In this document: positions 15,717 to 23,395 of the stretch, in pieces | Numbering within the stretch: the first letter of the stretch is position 1 | How the letters are laid out: each line of letters begins with the position of its first letter | The notes under the pieces: model-generated | What the model saw: only the letters and a program-made list of their open reading frames with translations | The model's database searches: none | Told to the model about the DNA's origin: nothing | Assembly (NCBI GenBank): GCA_018267155.1 | Contig: JAFDZE010000054.1 | Span: forward strand, 27,375 to 64,761 | DNA length: 37,387 nucleotides | Direction: 5' to 3' | DNA from: Bacteroidota bacterium | GTDB lineage: Bacteria; Bacteroidota; Bacteroidia; Flavobacteriales_F; PHOS-HE28 | Program-made: the position numbers and the translations under genes

Positions 15717-16232
15717 CTATTGGCCGGGCCGATGAAAAACCAGCTTCAACCCGTTCCATGCGTCGGGGATCACCAGCAGACCGGGCAGAATGAACGGGAG
15801 GTTGGTCCATGGCCAGTCACGGAACGTGATACCGCCCAGTATGGTCAGCACCAGCAGCACACCGAAGACCAGGCCGGTAAGGTGAAGTCCGATGAATGGC
15901 CAGCTTCGTATCCGGATGTCGGCACCGCCCTCATCCGTATCGCGCTGGCGGTAGCTGGGGGAACAGTTGGACCGGGGCGGTCGGAGTGGTGGGGCATGGC
16001 GTTGATCACGCGCGGCCAGTCGTGCATCGTATGCGATCCGGAGCAACGGGTCGCTCAACGTGGAATAGGCCGCATGCACCGCCCTGAAACGGACGCCCGC
16101 CATGGGCGAGGGGTCCACGTCCGGATGACAGCGTTTGGCATGCGCGCGGAACGCACGCTTGATCGTGACCGCATCCGCCGAGCGCGGAACGCCCAAGGTG
16201 CCATACAGATCGTTCTCCTGTGCCTGGTGCAT
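15717..16232 (-). CDS. membrane-anchored J-domain (DnaJ-like) protein
   Basis: A 171-aa protein from ATG 16232 (MHQAQENDLYGTLG); an in-frame ATG at 16268 would add 12 residues but leave only 31 bp to the divergent gene. The J domain occupies about residues 7-75: YGTLGVPRSADAVTIKRAFRAHAK, the invariant HPD in RCHPDVD, and AYSTLSDPLLRIAYD. A basic, Pro-rich linker and two hydrophobic segments (about 112-132, FIGLHLTGLVFGVLLVLTILG; and about 140-158, NLPFILPGLLVI) follow. It would stimulate an Hsp70 (DnaK) ATPase at the inner membrane. The usual DnaJ Gly/Phe and zinc regions are absent, so it is a type III J protein with a specialised, unknown client. Confidence 0.85.
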   Translation of the reverse strand: MHQAQENDLYGTLGVPRSADAVTIKRAFRAHAKRCHPDVDPSPMAGVRFRAVHAAYSTLSDPLLRIAYDARLAARDQRHAPPLRPPRSNCSPSYRQRDTDEGGADIRIRSWPFIGLHLTGLVFGVLLVLTILGGITFRDWPWTNLPFILPGLLVIPDAWNGLKLVFHRPGQ

Positions 16233-16299
16233 CCGTGGTGGTAGGCGGGCGTGTGCGATCCGCCCCATCTTGGCATCGTAAAAGTAGGAACGGCCAGTG

Positions 16300-17634
16300 A
16301 TGCGGTTGCGGTATGCGGCATGGGGGCTTTGCCTGACGGTGCTTCCCCTTTCGGCTCAGACGAGCGTGATCGAACTGCTCGTGCTGGACAGCTTGGAGGG
16401 CACGCCGCTGGAGGCCGTGAGTGTGGCGTGGACCGATGGTACACGCGCCATGGCACAGCTTACCGATCCACATGGTCGCTGTGCGATAGCTTGGCCGGGA
16501 AGTGGTCCGTTGGAGTTGCGGCTCGCCCGTGCGGGTTACCGGCCAAGGTCCATGGGCCTGGATCCGGATGATGCGCGCGGTAGGCGGCCATTCACCGTGT
16601 ATCTCGCGGCACTGGAACTGCCTGCCGTGGAGGTGGTGCGCAAGCCCGAAGTGGTCTTTGAACGCCCCGATCTGCACGCGGCCGACCTGTTGATCAATGA
16701 TGACGGGATCTGGGTGCTGGCCTACGAGCATCCGCGCCTGCTCCGCGCTGAGGTCGATGCGGGCAAGGAGATCCTGCGCGGTGTGCGCCTGGTGCTGCTC
16801 GATACCAATTTCCGGGAATGGGCCAGCTGCCCATTGCCCGAGGATGTGCTGGGCCTGCGCCGCGATCTGCGGAATACCGCCCTTGTTGAAGGTGTTTCGC
16901 GCGCCTTCGCCATACATCGTGCGGGCGATCACCTGGAACTGGAACCCTTCGGCCTGGAGGACCTGCGCTCCAAGGTGCTCCCGTGGACGGACAGCATCGG
17001 CGGCCGTATCCTGGGCAACAATTCCGACGGGGTGATGCCCGCTTTCGATCACCTGGCCTACGACCCCGTGAACGATACGACCCGTGTGGTCTGCACCGTG
17101 ATGGATACCTTCATGATGGCGCTTTTCCGCAGCGAGTACCGGCAACTTCGCGGCCCCGAGAAGGTACTGGCCATGAACCTCGCATCGGAACTCGGCGTGG
17201 ATGAGGAGACCGTGGCGGGATACATGAGCGGGTTCCAGCACAACATCTGGTTCAAGCCGGTGTACGCACCGCTTTTCGTGGCCGGGGACACCTTGCTCGT
17301 TTTCGATCATGCCTCCGCCCGCCTCCGCAAGTTCACGCGTGGACTTGTGGAGACCGCCAGCGTGCCCTTGCCCTACCTCGCTGAACAGGGAGGGCGTTAC
17401 CGGCCGATGCGTATCATTCAGGATCGGGCGGACGGAAAGCTGTTCGCCCTTTTCCAGCACAATGGCATCCAGTGGGTCAGGCCGATCGACCCCGTGAGCG
17501 GCGCGCTGGGCCTCCGCGTCCGGCTCACCTTCCGCTACCCCGAACGGACGCAGGTGTACGGCGGCCACGTGTACTACGTGTACCGACCGGTGGAGAGCCT
17601 GCAGAAGAGGACCATTTATCGTGAACGGCTTTGA
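16300..17634 (+). CDS. secreted protein with carboxypeptidase-regulatory-like N-terminal domain
   Basis: A 444-aa exported protein started at ATG 16300 (a GTG one codon earlier is possible). The signal peptide is MRLRYAAWGLCLTVLPLSAQ, cleaved near SAQ. Residues about 22-105 form a carboxypeptidase-regulatory/CNA-B-like beta sandwich (VLDSLEGTPLEAVSVAWTDGT, TDPHGRCAIAW, LRLARAGYRP, FTVYLAALELPAVEVV). Such domains head many Bacteroidota outer-membrane proteins. The remaining 340 residues look like repeated strands of a propeller-type domain (NDDGIWVLAYEHPRLL, DTLLVFDHASARLRKF, GKLFALFQHNGIQWV). There is no beta-barrel or T9SS sorting domain, so a periplasmic or surface-associated location is inferred. 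The function is unknown. Confidence 0.78.
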   Translation: MRLRYAAWGLCLTVLPLSAQTSVIELLVLDSLEGTPLEAVSVAWTDGTRAMAQLTDPHGRCAIAWPGSGPLELRLARAGYRPRSMGLDPDDARGRRPFTVYLAALELPAVEVVRKPEVVFERPDLHAADLLINDDGIWVLAYEHPRLLRAEVDAGKEILRGVRLVLLDTNFREWASCPLPEDVLGLRRDLRNTALVEGVSRAFAIHRAGDHLELEPFGLEDLRSKVLPWTDSIGGRILGNNSDGVMPAFDHLAYDPVNDTTRVVCTVMDTFMMALFRSEYRQLRGPEKVLAMNLASELGVDEETVAGYMSGFQHNIWFKPVYAPLFVAGDTLLVFDHASARLRKFTRGLVETASVPLPYLAEQGGRYRPMRIIQDRADGKLFALFQHNGIQWVRPIDPVSGALGLRVRLTFRYPERTQVYGGHVYYVYRPVESLQKRTIYRERL

Positions 17635-17676
17635 TGCCCGGGTAGCTTGAAGTATGCCCCAGCGCGGTCGCTCGGC

Positions 17677-17684
17677 TACTTTCG
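17677..17684 (+). promoter_or_regulatory. -7 promoter element TACTTTCG before aroQ
   Basis: TACTTTCG fits TAnnTTTG with one change and lies 58 nt upstream of the aroQ ATG, in the gap after the preceding gene. This position argues against using the earlier in-frame start at 17647. Confidence 0.4.
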
Positions 17685-17742
17685 CCCCGGCATCCGATCG
17701 TGCCCGGTCGTTGTTCGCCGGTCCATCGGTCTTGCGGAGATC

Positions 17743-18183
17743 ATGCGCATCCTCATCCTCAACGGCCCCAACCTCAACCTGTTGGGCTCACGTGAACCGG
17801 AGGTGTACGGATCCCGTGGTTTTGATGAATATCTGGCGGAGCTGCGCGGCGCTTTTCCCGGCCATCGGATCGAACTGTTCCAGAGCAACGTCGAGGGCGA
17901 ACTGATCGATGCGTTGCAGCGTGCGGAGCGCGAGCAGGATGGCGTGGTGATGAACGCTGCGGGCTATACCCACACCAGCGTGGCCATCCGCGATACCATC
18001 GCATGGATGAAGGTGCCGGTGGTCGAGGTCCACATCAGCAATATCCATGCGCGGGAGGAGTTCCGCGAGCGTAGTATCACCGGTGCCCGATGTGCCGGGG
18101 TGATCACCGGCTTCGGACCGGAAGGGTACCGCCTGGCGATCCTGTACCTGCTGGGCAGGATCCCGGTCGCTGGGCATTCATGA
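17743..18183 (+). CDS. aroQ: type II 3-dehydroquinate dehydratase
   Basis: A 146-aa enzyme, the normal length of the type II family, started at ATG 17743 because MRILILNGPNLNLLGSREP is the conserved N-terminus. The frame is open to 17647, but that extension has no family match and contains a promoter-like element. Other landmarks are the catalytic Tyr in EVYGS, the substrate-binding MNAAGYTHTSVAIRD (Asn and Thr), the catalytic His in VEVHISN, FRERSIT, and the C-terminal GVITGFGPEGYRLA. It dehydrates 3-dehydroquinate to 3-dehydroshikimate in the shikimate pathway. It acts in the cytoplasm as a dodecamer. It is a stand-alone gene convergent with the GT2 gene; no other aro gene is nearby. Confidence 0.95.
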   Translation: MRILILNGPNLNLLGSREPEVYGSRGFDEYLAELRGAFPGHRIELFQSNVEGELIDALQRAEREQDGVVMNAAGYTHTSVAIRDTIAWMKVPVVEVHISNIHAREEFRERSITGARCAGVITGFGPEGYRLAILYLLGRIPVAGHS

Positions 18184-18200
18184 TCGGCCCGTCGAGCTGA

Positions 18201-19253
18201 TCAGCGGTCCTTCCCGGTACGGCCCGTATTGAACGCACGCTGGTCCAGTTGCGGGAAGGTCTTATGCCCCAGGATGAAGCGGTCGTACGCCACGCTCCGG
18301 CCGTACTGTCCGGTGAGGTCCGGATCGTGCTCCAAGGCCGCCAGCCGTCTCCGTTCGCGCAGGAGGTCCGGCATTCGACGGCAAAAATGCCGGTGCGCAC
18401 GGCCCACCATCCAAGCGTGTGCGGCATGGCCCTCGAGGATGAACTTGAGTGCGGCCATATCATCCAGGATGAGCCGGCGGATGATCCGGCCCAGGATCCA
18501 GCGGGAACGCAGGTTCTTGGTGAGCACGCACAGGCTGTTCCGAAAATTGAGGTATGTTTTACGAGGGCTCCCGTAGCCGAGCGCGCCACCGCCCACGTGG
18601 AGAACGGTGGCCCTGCTCGTGTACCCGATGCGCCAGCCCGTGCGTCGCAGCCGCCAGCAGAGGTCGATCTCCTCCATGTGGGCGAACAGGCTGGCGTCGA
18701 AGCCGTCCACCTGACGGAATGCCTCAGCCCGGATCAGCAGGCAGGCACCGGTGGCCCAGAAAACCTCGCGGTCGTCGTCGTACTGTCCGTGGTCCTTCTC
18801 GGTGATCTCGAAGATGCGCCCCCGGCAAAAGGGGTAGCCGTTGCGATCGATGAAACCGCCTGCCGCTCCCGCGTGCTCGAAGTACCCGCGCCTGCCGTGG
18901 CTGAGGACCTTGGGTTGGCACGCCGCCATCCGGTCATCCCGCAGTAAAAATTCCTTCAATCCAGGGATCCAGCCCTCGGTCACCTCCACATCCGAGTTCA
19001 GGAGGATCAGGTATTCGGCGTCCACTTGACGCAAGGCGGCGTTGTAGCCGCCCGCGAAGCCGAGGTTGCTCCCCAGTTCGATCAGTTCCACCTCGGGCAT
19101 GGTGCTGCGCAACCACGCGATGGACCCGTCGTCGCTGCCATTATCGGCCACGATCACCCGCGCATGGGCACGCGACCGCTCCACCACACCGGGCAGGAAC
19201 GTTCGCAGCCACTGCTCCCCGTTCCAATTGAGTATGACGACGGCGGTGTCCAT
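18201..19253 (-). CDS. family 2 glycosyltransferase (rhamnosyltransferase-like)
   Basis: A 350-aa GT-A enzyme started at ATG 19253 (MDTAVVILNWNG, the typical opening); an ATG at 19280 is possible. Motifs: VVILNWNGEQWL, VADNGSDDGS, GSNLGFAGGYNAALR, and LLNSDVEV as the metal/nucleotide-sugar DXD equivalent. FWATGACLLIRAEAF and HMEEIDLCWRLRRTGW follow, the latter with the E-D acceptor-side acids. The last 100 residues are basic and helical and may lie on the membrane. The block pattern is that of rhamnosyl- or related hexosyltransferases of surface polysaccharides; donor and acceptor cannot be read. On the reverse strand CACATTTG (19285-19278), 24 nt upstream, is a near match to the -7 element. 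Confidence 0.9.
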   Translation of the reverse strand: MDTAVVILNWNGEQWLRTFLPGVVERSRAHARVIVADNGSDDGSIAWLRSTMPEVELIELGSNLGFAGGYNAALRQVDAEYLILLNSDVEVTEGWIPGLKEFLLRDDRMAACQPKVLSHGRRGYFEHAGAAGGFIDRNGYPFCRGRIFEITEKDHGQYDDDREVFWATGACLLIRAEAFRQVDGFDASLFAHMEEIDLCWRLRRTGWRIGYTSRATVLHVGGGALGYGSPRKTYLNFRNSLCVLTKNLRSRWILGRIIRRLILDDMAALKFILEGHAAHAWMVGRAHRHFCRRMPDLLRERRRLAALEHDPDLTGQYGRSVAYDRFILGHKTFPQLDQRAFNTGRTGKDR

Positions 19254-19307
19254 GGTGCCCGGTACGCTGGCGGGCGCCAAATGTGGTGATCCGGAGCGGA
19301 AGCCCGG

Positions 19308-20768
19308 TCAGTGCGGTCGCAGGAAGTTGTCTTCCACACGCTGACCCTCGGTGGAGAGCACGCGCGTTCCGTCCGTCATGCTGGCATTCCCCAGCGGGGC
19401 GCTCAACATCGCCTGCCATTGCGGGTTGTGCCGTTCGCCCGGGATCTCCGAGTGCAACAGCTCCCAGCAACCGATCCCGGTATTCTGCTCCCAGAAGACG
19501 AATCGCTTGTCGGAATACCGGCCCGCCCGGTAGTAGTGCCAGATCAGGTAGGGGAGTTGCTTGTTGTCGCGGCTGCCGTCCACCACGGTACTGGGCAGGC
19601 CGTATTTCAGGAAGGTGATGCCCTGATCGCTCTCGTAGCCGCGCAGGTTGCGGCAGCCGTACATGCGATTGGCATTGACCACTTGCACATGGTAACTTTT
19701 CCAGGCGCGTTCGGGGTCGTAGCCGTCGCGGTTGGCCCAGAACGTGTAGAAGAAGCGCTTCATCAAGGTCATGTCCCGGTCCTTCAACCGCTCATCGATC
19801 ATGCGGCGTTCCAGTGGTTGGGCAATGGGGCGCAGGCAGGCCAGGTGTTCGGCCAACGTGTCCGGATCGGTGAACGCATCGGCGAAGGTGCTGGTGATGT
19901 CCACGCTTTCCAATGCGTTCAGGTCGTACTTGAGCGGGTTGTTGCGCTGGAAGAACTGTTCCTGACGGGCGACCTCCGCACCGTCGTTCCCTACGACCTC
20001 CACGGCCAGCAAGTAGTTCCCGGATGGCAATTGATCGATGGAGAATTCCTTCGACAGGGTCACCACTGGCGCCGCCGATGCACGCTGGGTCCCCTTGAAG
20101 CCTCCTTTCACGGAGTGTGTCTCGTACGTTTCGATCTGGTAGTTGATGATGAAAGGAGCCCCTGTACCGAAGGTTCCGGGAGTGCCCAGGATCTCGGTGT
20201 AGAACCCCAGGCGTTGCGCTTCAGGCGGGTAGTACGTACCGCTGAACGGGGCCGGTACCGTGTTGCCTTGCGCGTCCTGCCGCGTCCCATCGGTGAGCAT
20301 GATGTCCGAGAACTCTACCCCCTTGCCCGGTTCGGGAATGACGAGCGGCCCCTTCCACACCGAATGGTTGTCGGCCGGGCCGTTCAGGTCATGCAACTCC
20401 ACGCTCAGGGTGTACTCCCCAGGTGGAAGTACAAAATGCTCCTCGATCAGGAAGTCGCCCACCAGGGTGTCCGTACGTCCGGGCCCCACGATGTCGCTTT
20501 TCCGGAAGTCGATGATGGTCGTGTCCTTCTCGATGATGGACAACGCTTCGACATGAGCTTGCCGTTCACCATCAGCGTTCGCTTTCCAGACGGCCGTATT
20601 GCCCAGCACGCTGATATGCAGGTCCAGTTGAGTGCTCGTCTTGGTCGGGCCATCGGCCATTGCGGGGATGGGGAACCGCTTGGTGGCGATGACGGCGTCC
20701 AGGGTGGCCTTGTCCTGCGCCACAAGCACGGCGGGGAACAGGCAGCACAGGATGGTGGTGCGGATCAT
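19308..20768 (-). CDS. exported GWxTD-domain protein
   Basis: A 486-aa protein started at ATG 20768, where a signal peptide begins (MIRTTILCCLFPAVLVAQ, cleavage after VAQ). The frame is open 59 codons further but that part runs across an exact -7 element. Residues about 40-290 are beta-rich, Ig-like (LPPGEYTLSVELHDLNG, LPSGNYLLAVEVVGNDG). The C-terminal region carries the hallmark FWANRDGYDPERAWKSYH and then GYESDQGITFLKYGLPSTVV. This matches the GWxTD-G-x-I/YI-x-YG-x-P pattern with Tyr in place of Trp and Glu-Ser for the variable position. GWxTD proteins are frequent in Bacteroidota, are exported, and have no agreed function. It does not appear coupled to its neighbours. Confidence 0.85.
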   Translation of the reverse strand: MIRTTILCCLFPAVLVAQDKATLDAVIATKRFPIPAMADGPTKTSTQLDLHISVLGNTAVWKANADGERQAHVEALSIIEKDTTIIDFRKSDIVGPGRTDTLVGDFLIEEHFVLPPGEYTLSVELHDLNGPADNHSVWKGPLVIPEPGKGVEFSDIMLTDGTRQDAQGNTVPAPFSGTYYPPEAQRLGFYTEILGTPGTFGTGAPFIINYQIETYETHSVKGGFKGTQRASAAPVVTLSKEFSIDQLPSGNYLLAVEVVGNDGAEVARQEQFFQRNNPLKYDLNALESVDITSTFADAFTDPDTLAEHLACLRPIAQPLERRMIDERLKDRDMTLMKRFFYTFWANRDGYDPERAWKSYHVQVVNANRMYGCRNLRGYESDQGITFLKYGLPSTVVDGSRDNKQLPYLIWHYYRAGRYSDKRFVFWEQNTGIGCWELLHSEIPGERHNPQWQAMLSAPLGNASMTDGTRVLSTEGQRVEDNFLRPH

Positions 20769-20773
20769 GCTCC

Positions 20774-20781
20774 CAAAGATA
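20774..20781 (-). promoter_or_regulatory. -7 promoter element TATCTTTG very close to a start codon
   Basis: On the reverse strand TATCTTTG is an exact TAnnTTTG match and ends only 5 nt before the ATG of the GWxTD gene at 20768. Transcription would begin at or within a few nucleotides of the start codon, giving a leaderless or nearly leaderless mRNA. Confidence 0.5.
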
Positions 20782-20859
20782 GGCCCGCGCTCCCGGCCCA
20801 CCTTGCCGTTCCTCGTGCCGAACACACCACTCCCATGTGCTGGCCGCCTCGCTCCGGGC

Positions 20860-22023
20860 TCATTGCCCGTTCCCGTTCTTGCGCATAAGCAGGGTTTGAC
20901 CTCCCTGAGGGCCGGTACACTTGCCGGCTGCTGCGAAGCCACCATCGGGCAGGGATGTCAGCGCTCGGATAAGTGAACTGCGCTGCACGGTGTACGTGCG
21001 TTCCCATTGGAGGTCGCCCGTCGGCCCGGTGCGCATGACCAAGGCTTCGGAGCGATGCCCGCTCCCGTATGCGCCGGCCACAAGAAGGTCCCCTCCATCG
21101 GGCAGAACCGTGATGGTGCCAGCATATCGGTTGAAGGTGATGTCTCCGAAGGTGCGTGTCCACAGCGTATCCCCGAACAGGTCGATCGCCACCAGCCAGG
21201 CGTGCGCCAACCGTTCGCCATTGGCCGTGGTGTCGTCGAGCGGCCACGTGCGCGTATGCCCCGCCCAAACGAAGGATCCATTGCCCGATGCGGCCACATC
21301 CGAGGCCTGGTCCTCGCCAGCGCCACCCAGTGTGATCTGCCATTGCTGGTTCCCGTCCAGGTCGGTGCGGATCGCCCAGGCATCGTGGTCAAACTGGCTG
21401 TTGCCTACCGGAAAGGTGTTGCTGCCCACGATCACCAGTCCGCCCGCATCATGCGCCACCCCGGTGGCCCGCTCATCGTTGGCGGAACCGTAGTGCTGCT
21501 GCCAGCTGGGTTCGCCGTTGCTGGTGAATCGCGCCAGCAGACCATCGCTGTCGGCACCGTGCCGCCATTCCCCGCCCACGGCCCAGCCGTCCTCCAACGC
21601 ATCAATGGACAGGAATTCCTCGTTCCCGTCGGCATCGTTGCTGGTCCAAAGCCACAGGAGTGTACCAACCGCACTGATGCGGACGAGCAGCGCGTCTTGA
21701 TCGTACCGGCCGCTGGGTATGATCGATCCGCATACCACCAGATCGCCACCTTCGGCCGGGACGGCATGCTGGGGGAAGACCGCACCCGGCAGGGGCACAT
21801 CGATCGTGATCGGGTTGGTCCCGGTGAGGGATGTGCGGAGTAGTTGCAGTCCATGGCCGTATCCCTCACGGTAGTGGCGTACGATCGTGGTGATCGCGTT
21901 GCCGTCGCTCGTCACCGCTACGCCCTCCTCGAATTTGCCCGCACCGTAATTGTTCTGGAAACCTTGGGCAAGGAGCACCTTGGTCAGCCCGATCGAGCCG
22001 AGGAGGAGCAGGGAACGGATCAC
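20860..22023 (-). CDS. exported propeller-type repeat protein
   Basis: A 387-aa protein beginning at a GTG (22023), directly followed by a signal peptide (IRSLLLLGSIGLTKVLLAQ, cleavage after LAQ). The mature part is a series of about seven repeats of roughly 45-50 residues. Each has a pattern such as DGGDLLVAGAYGSG followed by DALVVRIS-x-GTLLWLWT, that is a small-residue strand, an aliphatic strand, then a W-containing strand. This resembles the delta-60 / SBBP-type propeller repeats common in Bacteroidota secreted proteins. Unlike most such proteins there is no T9SS sorting domain at the C-terminus, which ends MRKNGNGQ. The function is unknown, presumably extracytoplasmic. Confidence 0.8.
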   Translation of the reverse strand: MIRSLLLLGSIGLTKVLLAQGFQNNYGAGKFEEGVAVTSDGNAITTIVRHYREGYGHGLQLLRTSLTGTNPITIDVPLPGAVFPQHAVPAEGGDLVVCGSIIPSGRYDQDALLVRISAVGTLLWLWTSNDADGNEEFLSIDALEDGWAVGGEWRHGADSDGLLARFTSNGEPSWQQHYGSANDERATGVAHDAGGLVIVGSNTFPVGNSQFDHDAWAIRTDLDGNQQWQITLGGAGEDQASDVAASGNGSFVWAGHTRTWPLDDTTANGERLAHAWLVAIDLFGDTLWTRTFGDITFNRYAGTITVLPDGGDLLVAGAYGSGHRSEALVMRTGPTGDLQWERTYTVQRSSLIRALTSLPDGGFAAAGKCTGPQGGQTLLMRKNGNGQ

Positions 22024-22114
22024 GAGGGCAAGCTACGCAGGGACGGATGATCGGCGCGTATCCCTGCGGTCGGGGCAGGACGTTCGTACGGATGGTCGGC
22101 TCCGCAATGGACGG

Positions 22115-23395
22115 TCATGAGCGTTCCTGGTGCGGCCGACTCTTCATCCGGAGCAGCCCGGACAACCGGTCCATATCGGCGCGAGTGGGCCGAAGCGCGT
22201 GCCACGACACGGCATGGCGCCGCGAGAAAACGGCCCATTGATACAGCAGGCTGGTGGTATAGGCCAGCGATGCGGTCAGTGCGGCACCCTTCAAGCCCCA
22301 GTGCTGGATGGCCCACCAGCCGAGCCCGGCCGTGATGAACATGCCCAGCCCCGATCCGACCAGGTTGTGCCGGTTCTGACCCTTGCCGCTGAAGTAGTGG
22401 CTGAACGCTTGGGAGGCGGACATGCTCAGGATGCCCGGTGCCAGCAGCAGGACGATGGGCCGCAATCCGGTGATCCCCTTGCCGAAAATGATCCCGAAAA
22501 CAGTGTCCGGAAGCATGGCGAGCACCAGAATGACCCCGAGCGCCACGCCCACCGCCGCTTTCGCTGTGAGCAGGGTGAGGTCGCGCTGACGCGCCACTTC
22601 CTCCAGATTGCTCACGCGACTCACCAGCACCATGCCGAGGCTTCGTGGGGCGATCCAGGCGCTTTCCGCCAACTGGGTGCCCACGCTGTACATGCCCAAC
22701 GCGGCACGGCCCAGTGTGTGCTCCACGATCCAGTATGCCAGCCGGTAGTTCATGAGTTGCAACCCGTTGGCTCCTTGCACCCAGAAACCCTGACGGAGCA
22801 GCATGCGCGCTACATCGTGCCGGTTGGTGAGCTTCACCGGAACTGACCGTCCCATGGCTGCGGAGCTCAACACGGCACTGAGCGTGAACGCGGCGTAGCA
22901 GGCGTACACATAGGCAAGTGCATCCGACCCGTTCCGGAACCTGAGCAACAGGGCGAAGGCGGACAGCAGGACCACGCTGTGGATGGCATTGATCGCATTG
23001 TGCGCAGCGATCCGCTCCCTGCCCAGCAGTACGCCGAAGTGCGCACTGTACACGGCCTGGATGCACGCGAGCGCGCACACGTGCCCTTCAAAGCCGTCCG
23101 GAACCAGGGGGACCTTGCGCAAAACGAGATACGATCCCGCCGCGCTCACCATTGCGCACACGTATGCCGGTGGAAGCAGGCGCCCCAAGGGCACCCGGGG
23201 GACCAGGTATACCATCGCGCCACCACCGATCAGGTTGGCCGGCAGCATCACGAGGGTGATGCCCAGTACGATGAGCCCGATGGTACCGAGTCCTTCGGCT
23301 CCCAGCGCATGGCCCGCCAGCATCATCACCAAGAGGTTCATGCCGGTGATGAACAGCCGCGCGAGCACGGTGCCGGTGGCGTGCTTCAGCATCAT
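22115..23395 (-). CDS. Wzx-like polysaccharide flippase (MOP superfamily)
   Basis: A 426-aa polytopic inner-membrane protein with about 12 hydrophobic segments. The opening TGTVLARLFITGMNLLVMMLAGHALGAEGLGTIGLIVLG is in the style of Wzx/MurJ-type MOP flippases. GMYSVGTQLAESAWIAPRSLGMVLVSRVSN matches the inner repeat of that family, as does LAPGILSMSASQAFSHYFSGKGQNRHN. It would flip lipid-linked oligosaccharide units to the periplasmic face. Its ATG overlaps the TGA of the preceding gene (ATGA), so it is the third gene of the coupled set GT4 - formyltransferase-like/propeller protein - flippase. The substrate is not predictable. Confidence 0.88.
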   Translation of the reverse strand: MMLKHATGTVLARLFITGMNLLVMMLAGHALGAEGLGTIGLIVLGITLVMLPANLIGGGAMVYLVPRVPLGRLLPPAYVCAMVSAAGSYLVLRKVPLVPDGFEGHVCALACIQAVYSAHFGVLLGRERIAAHNAINAIHSVVLLSAFALLLRFRNGSDALAYVYACYAAFTLSAVLSSAAMGRSVPVKLTNRHDVARMLLRQGFWVQGANGLQLMNYRLAYWIVEHTLGRAALGMYSVGTQLAESAWIAPRSLGMVLVSRVSNLEEVARQRDLTLLTAKAAVGVALGVILVLAMLPDTVFGIIFGKGITGLRPIVLLLAPGILSMSASQAFSHYFSGKGQNRHNLVGSGLGMFITAGLGWWAIQHWGLKGAALTASLAYTTSLLYQWAVFSRRHAVSWHALRPTRADMDRLSGLLRMKSRPHQERS

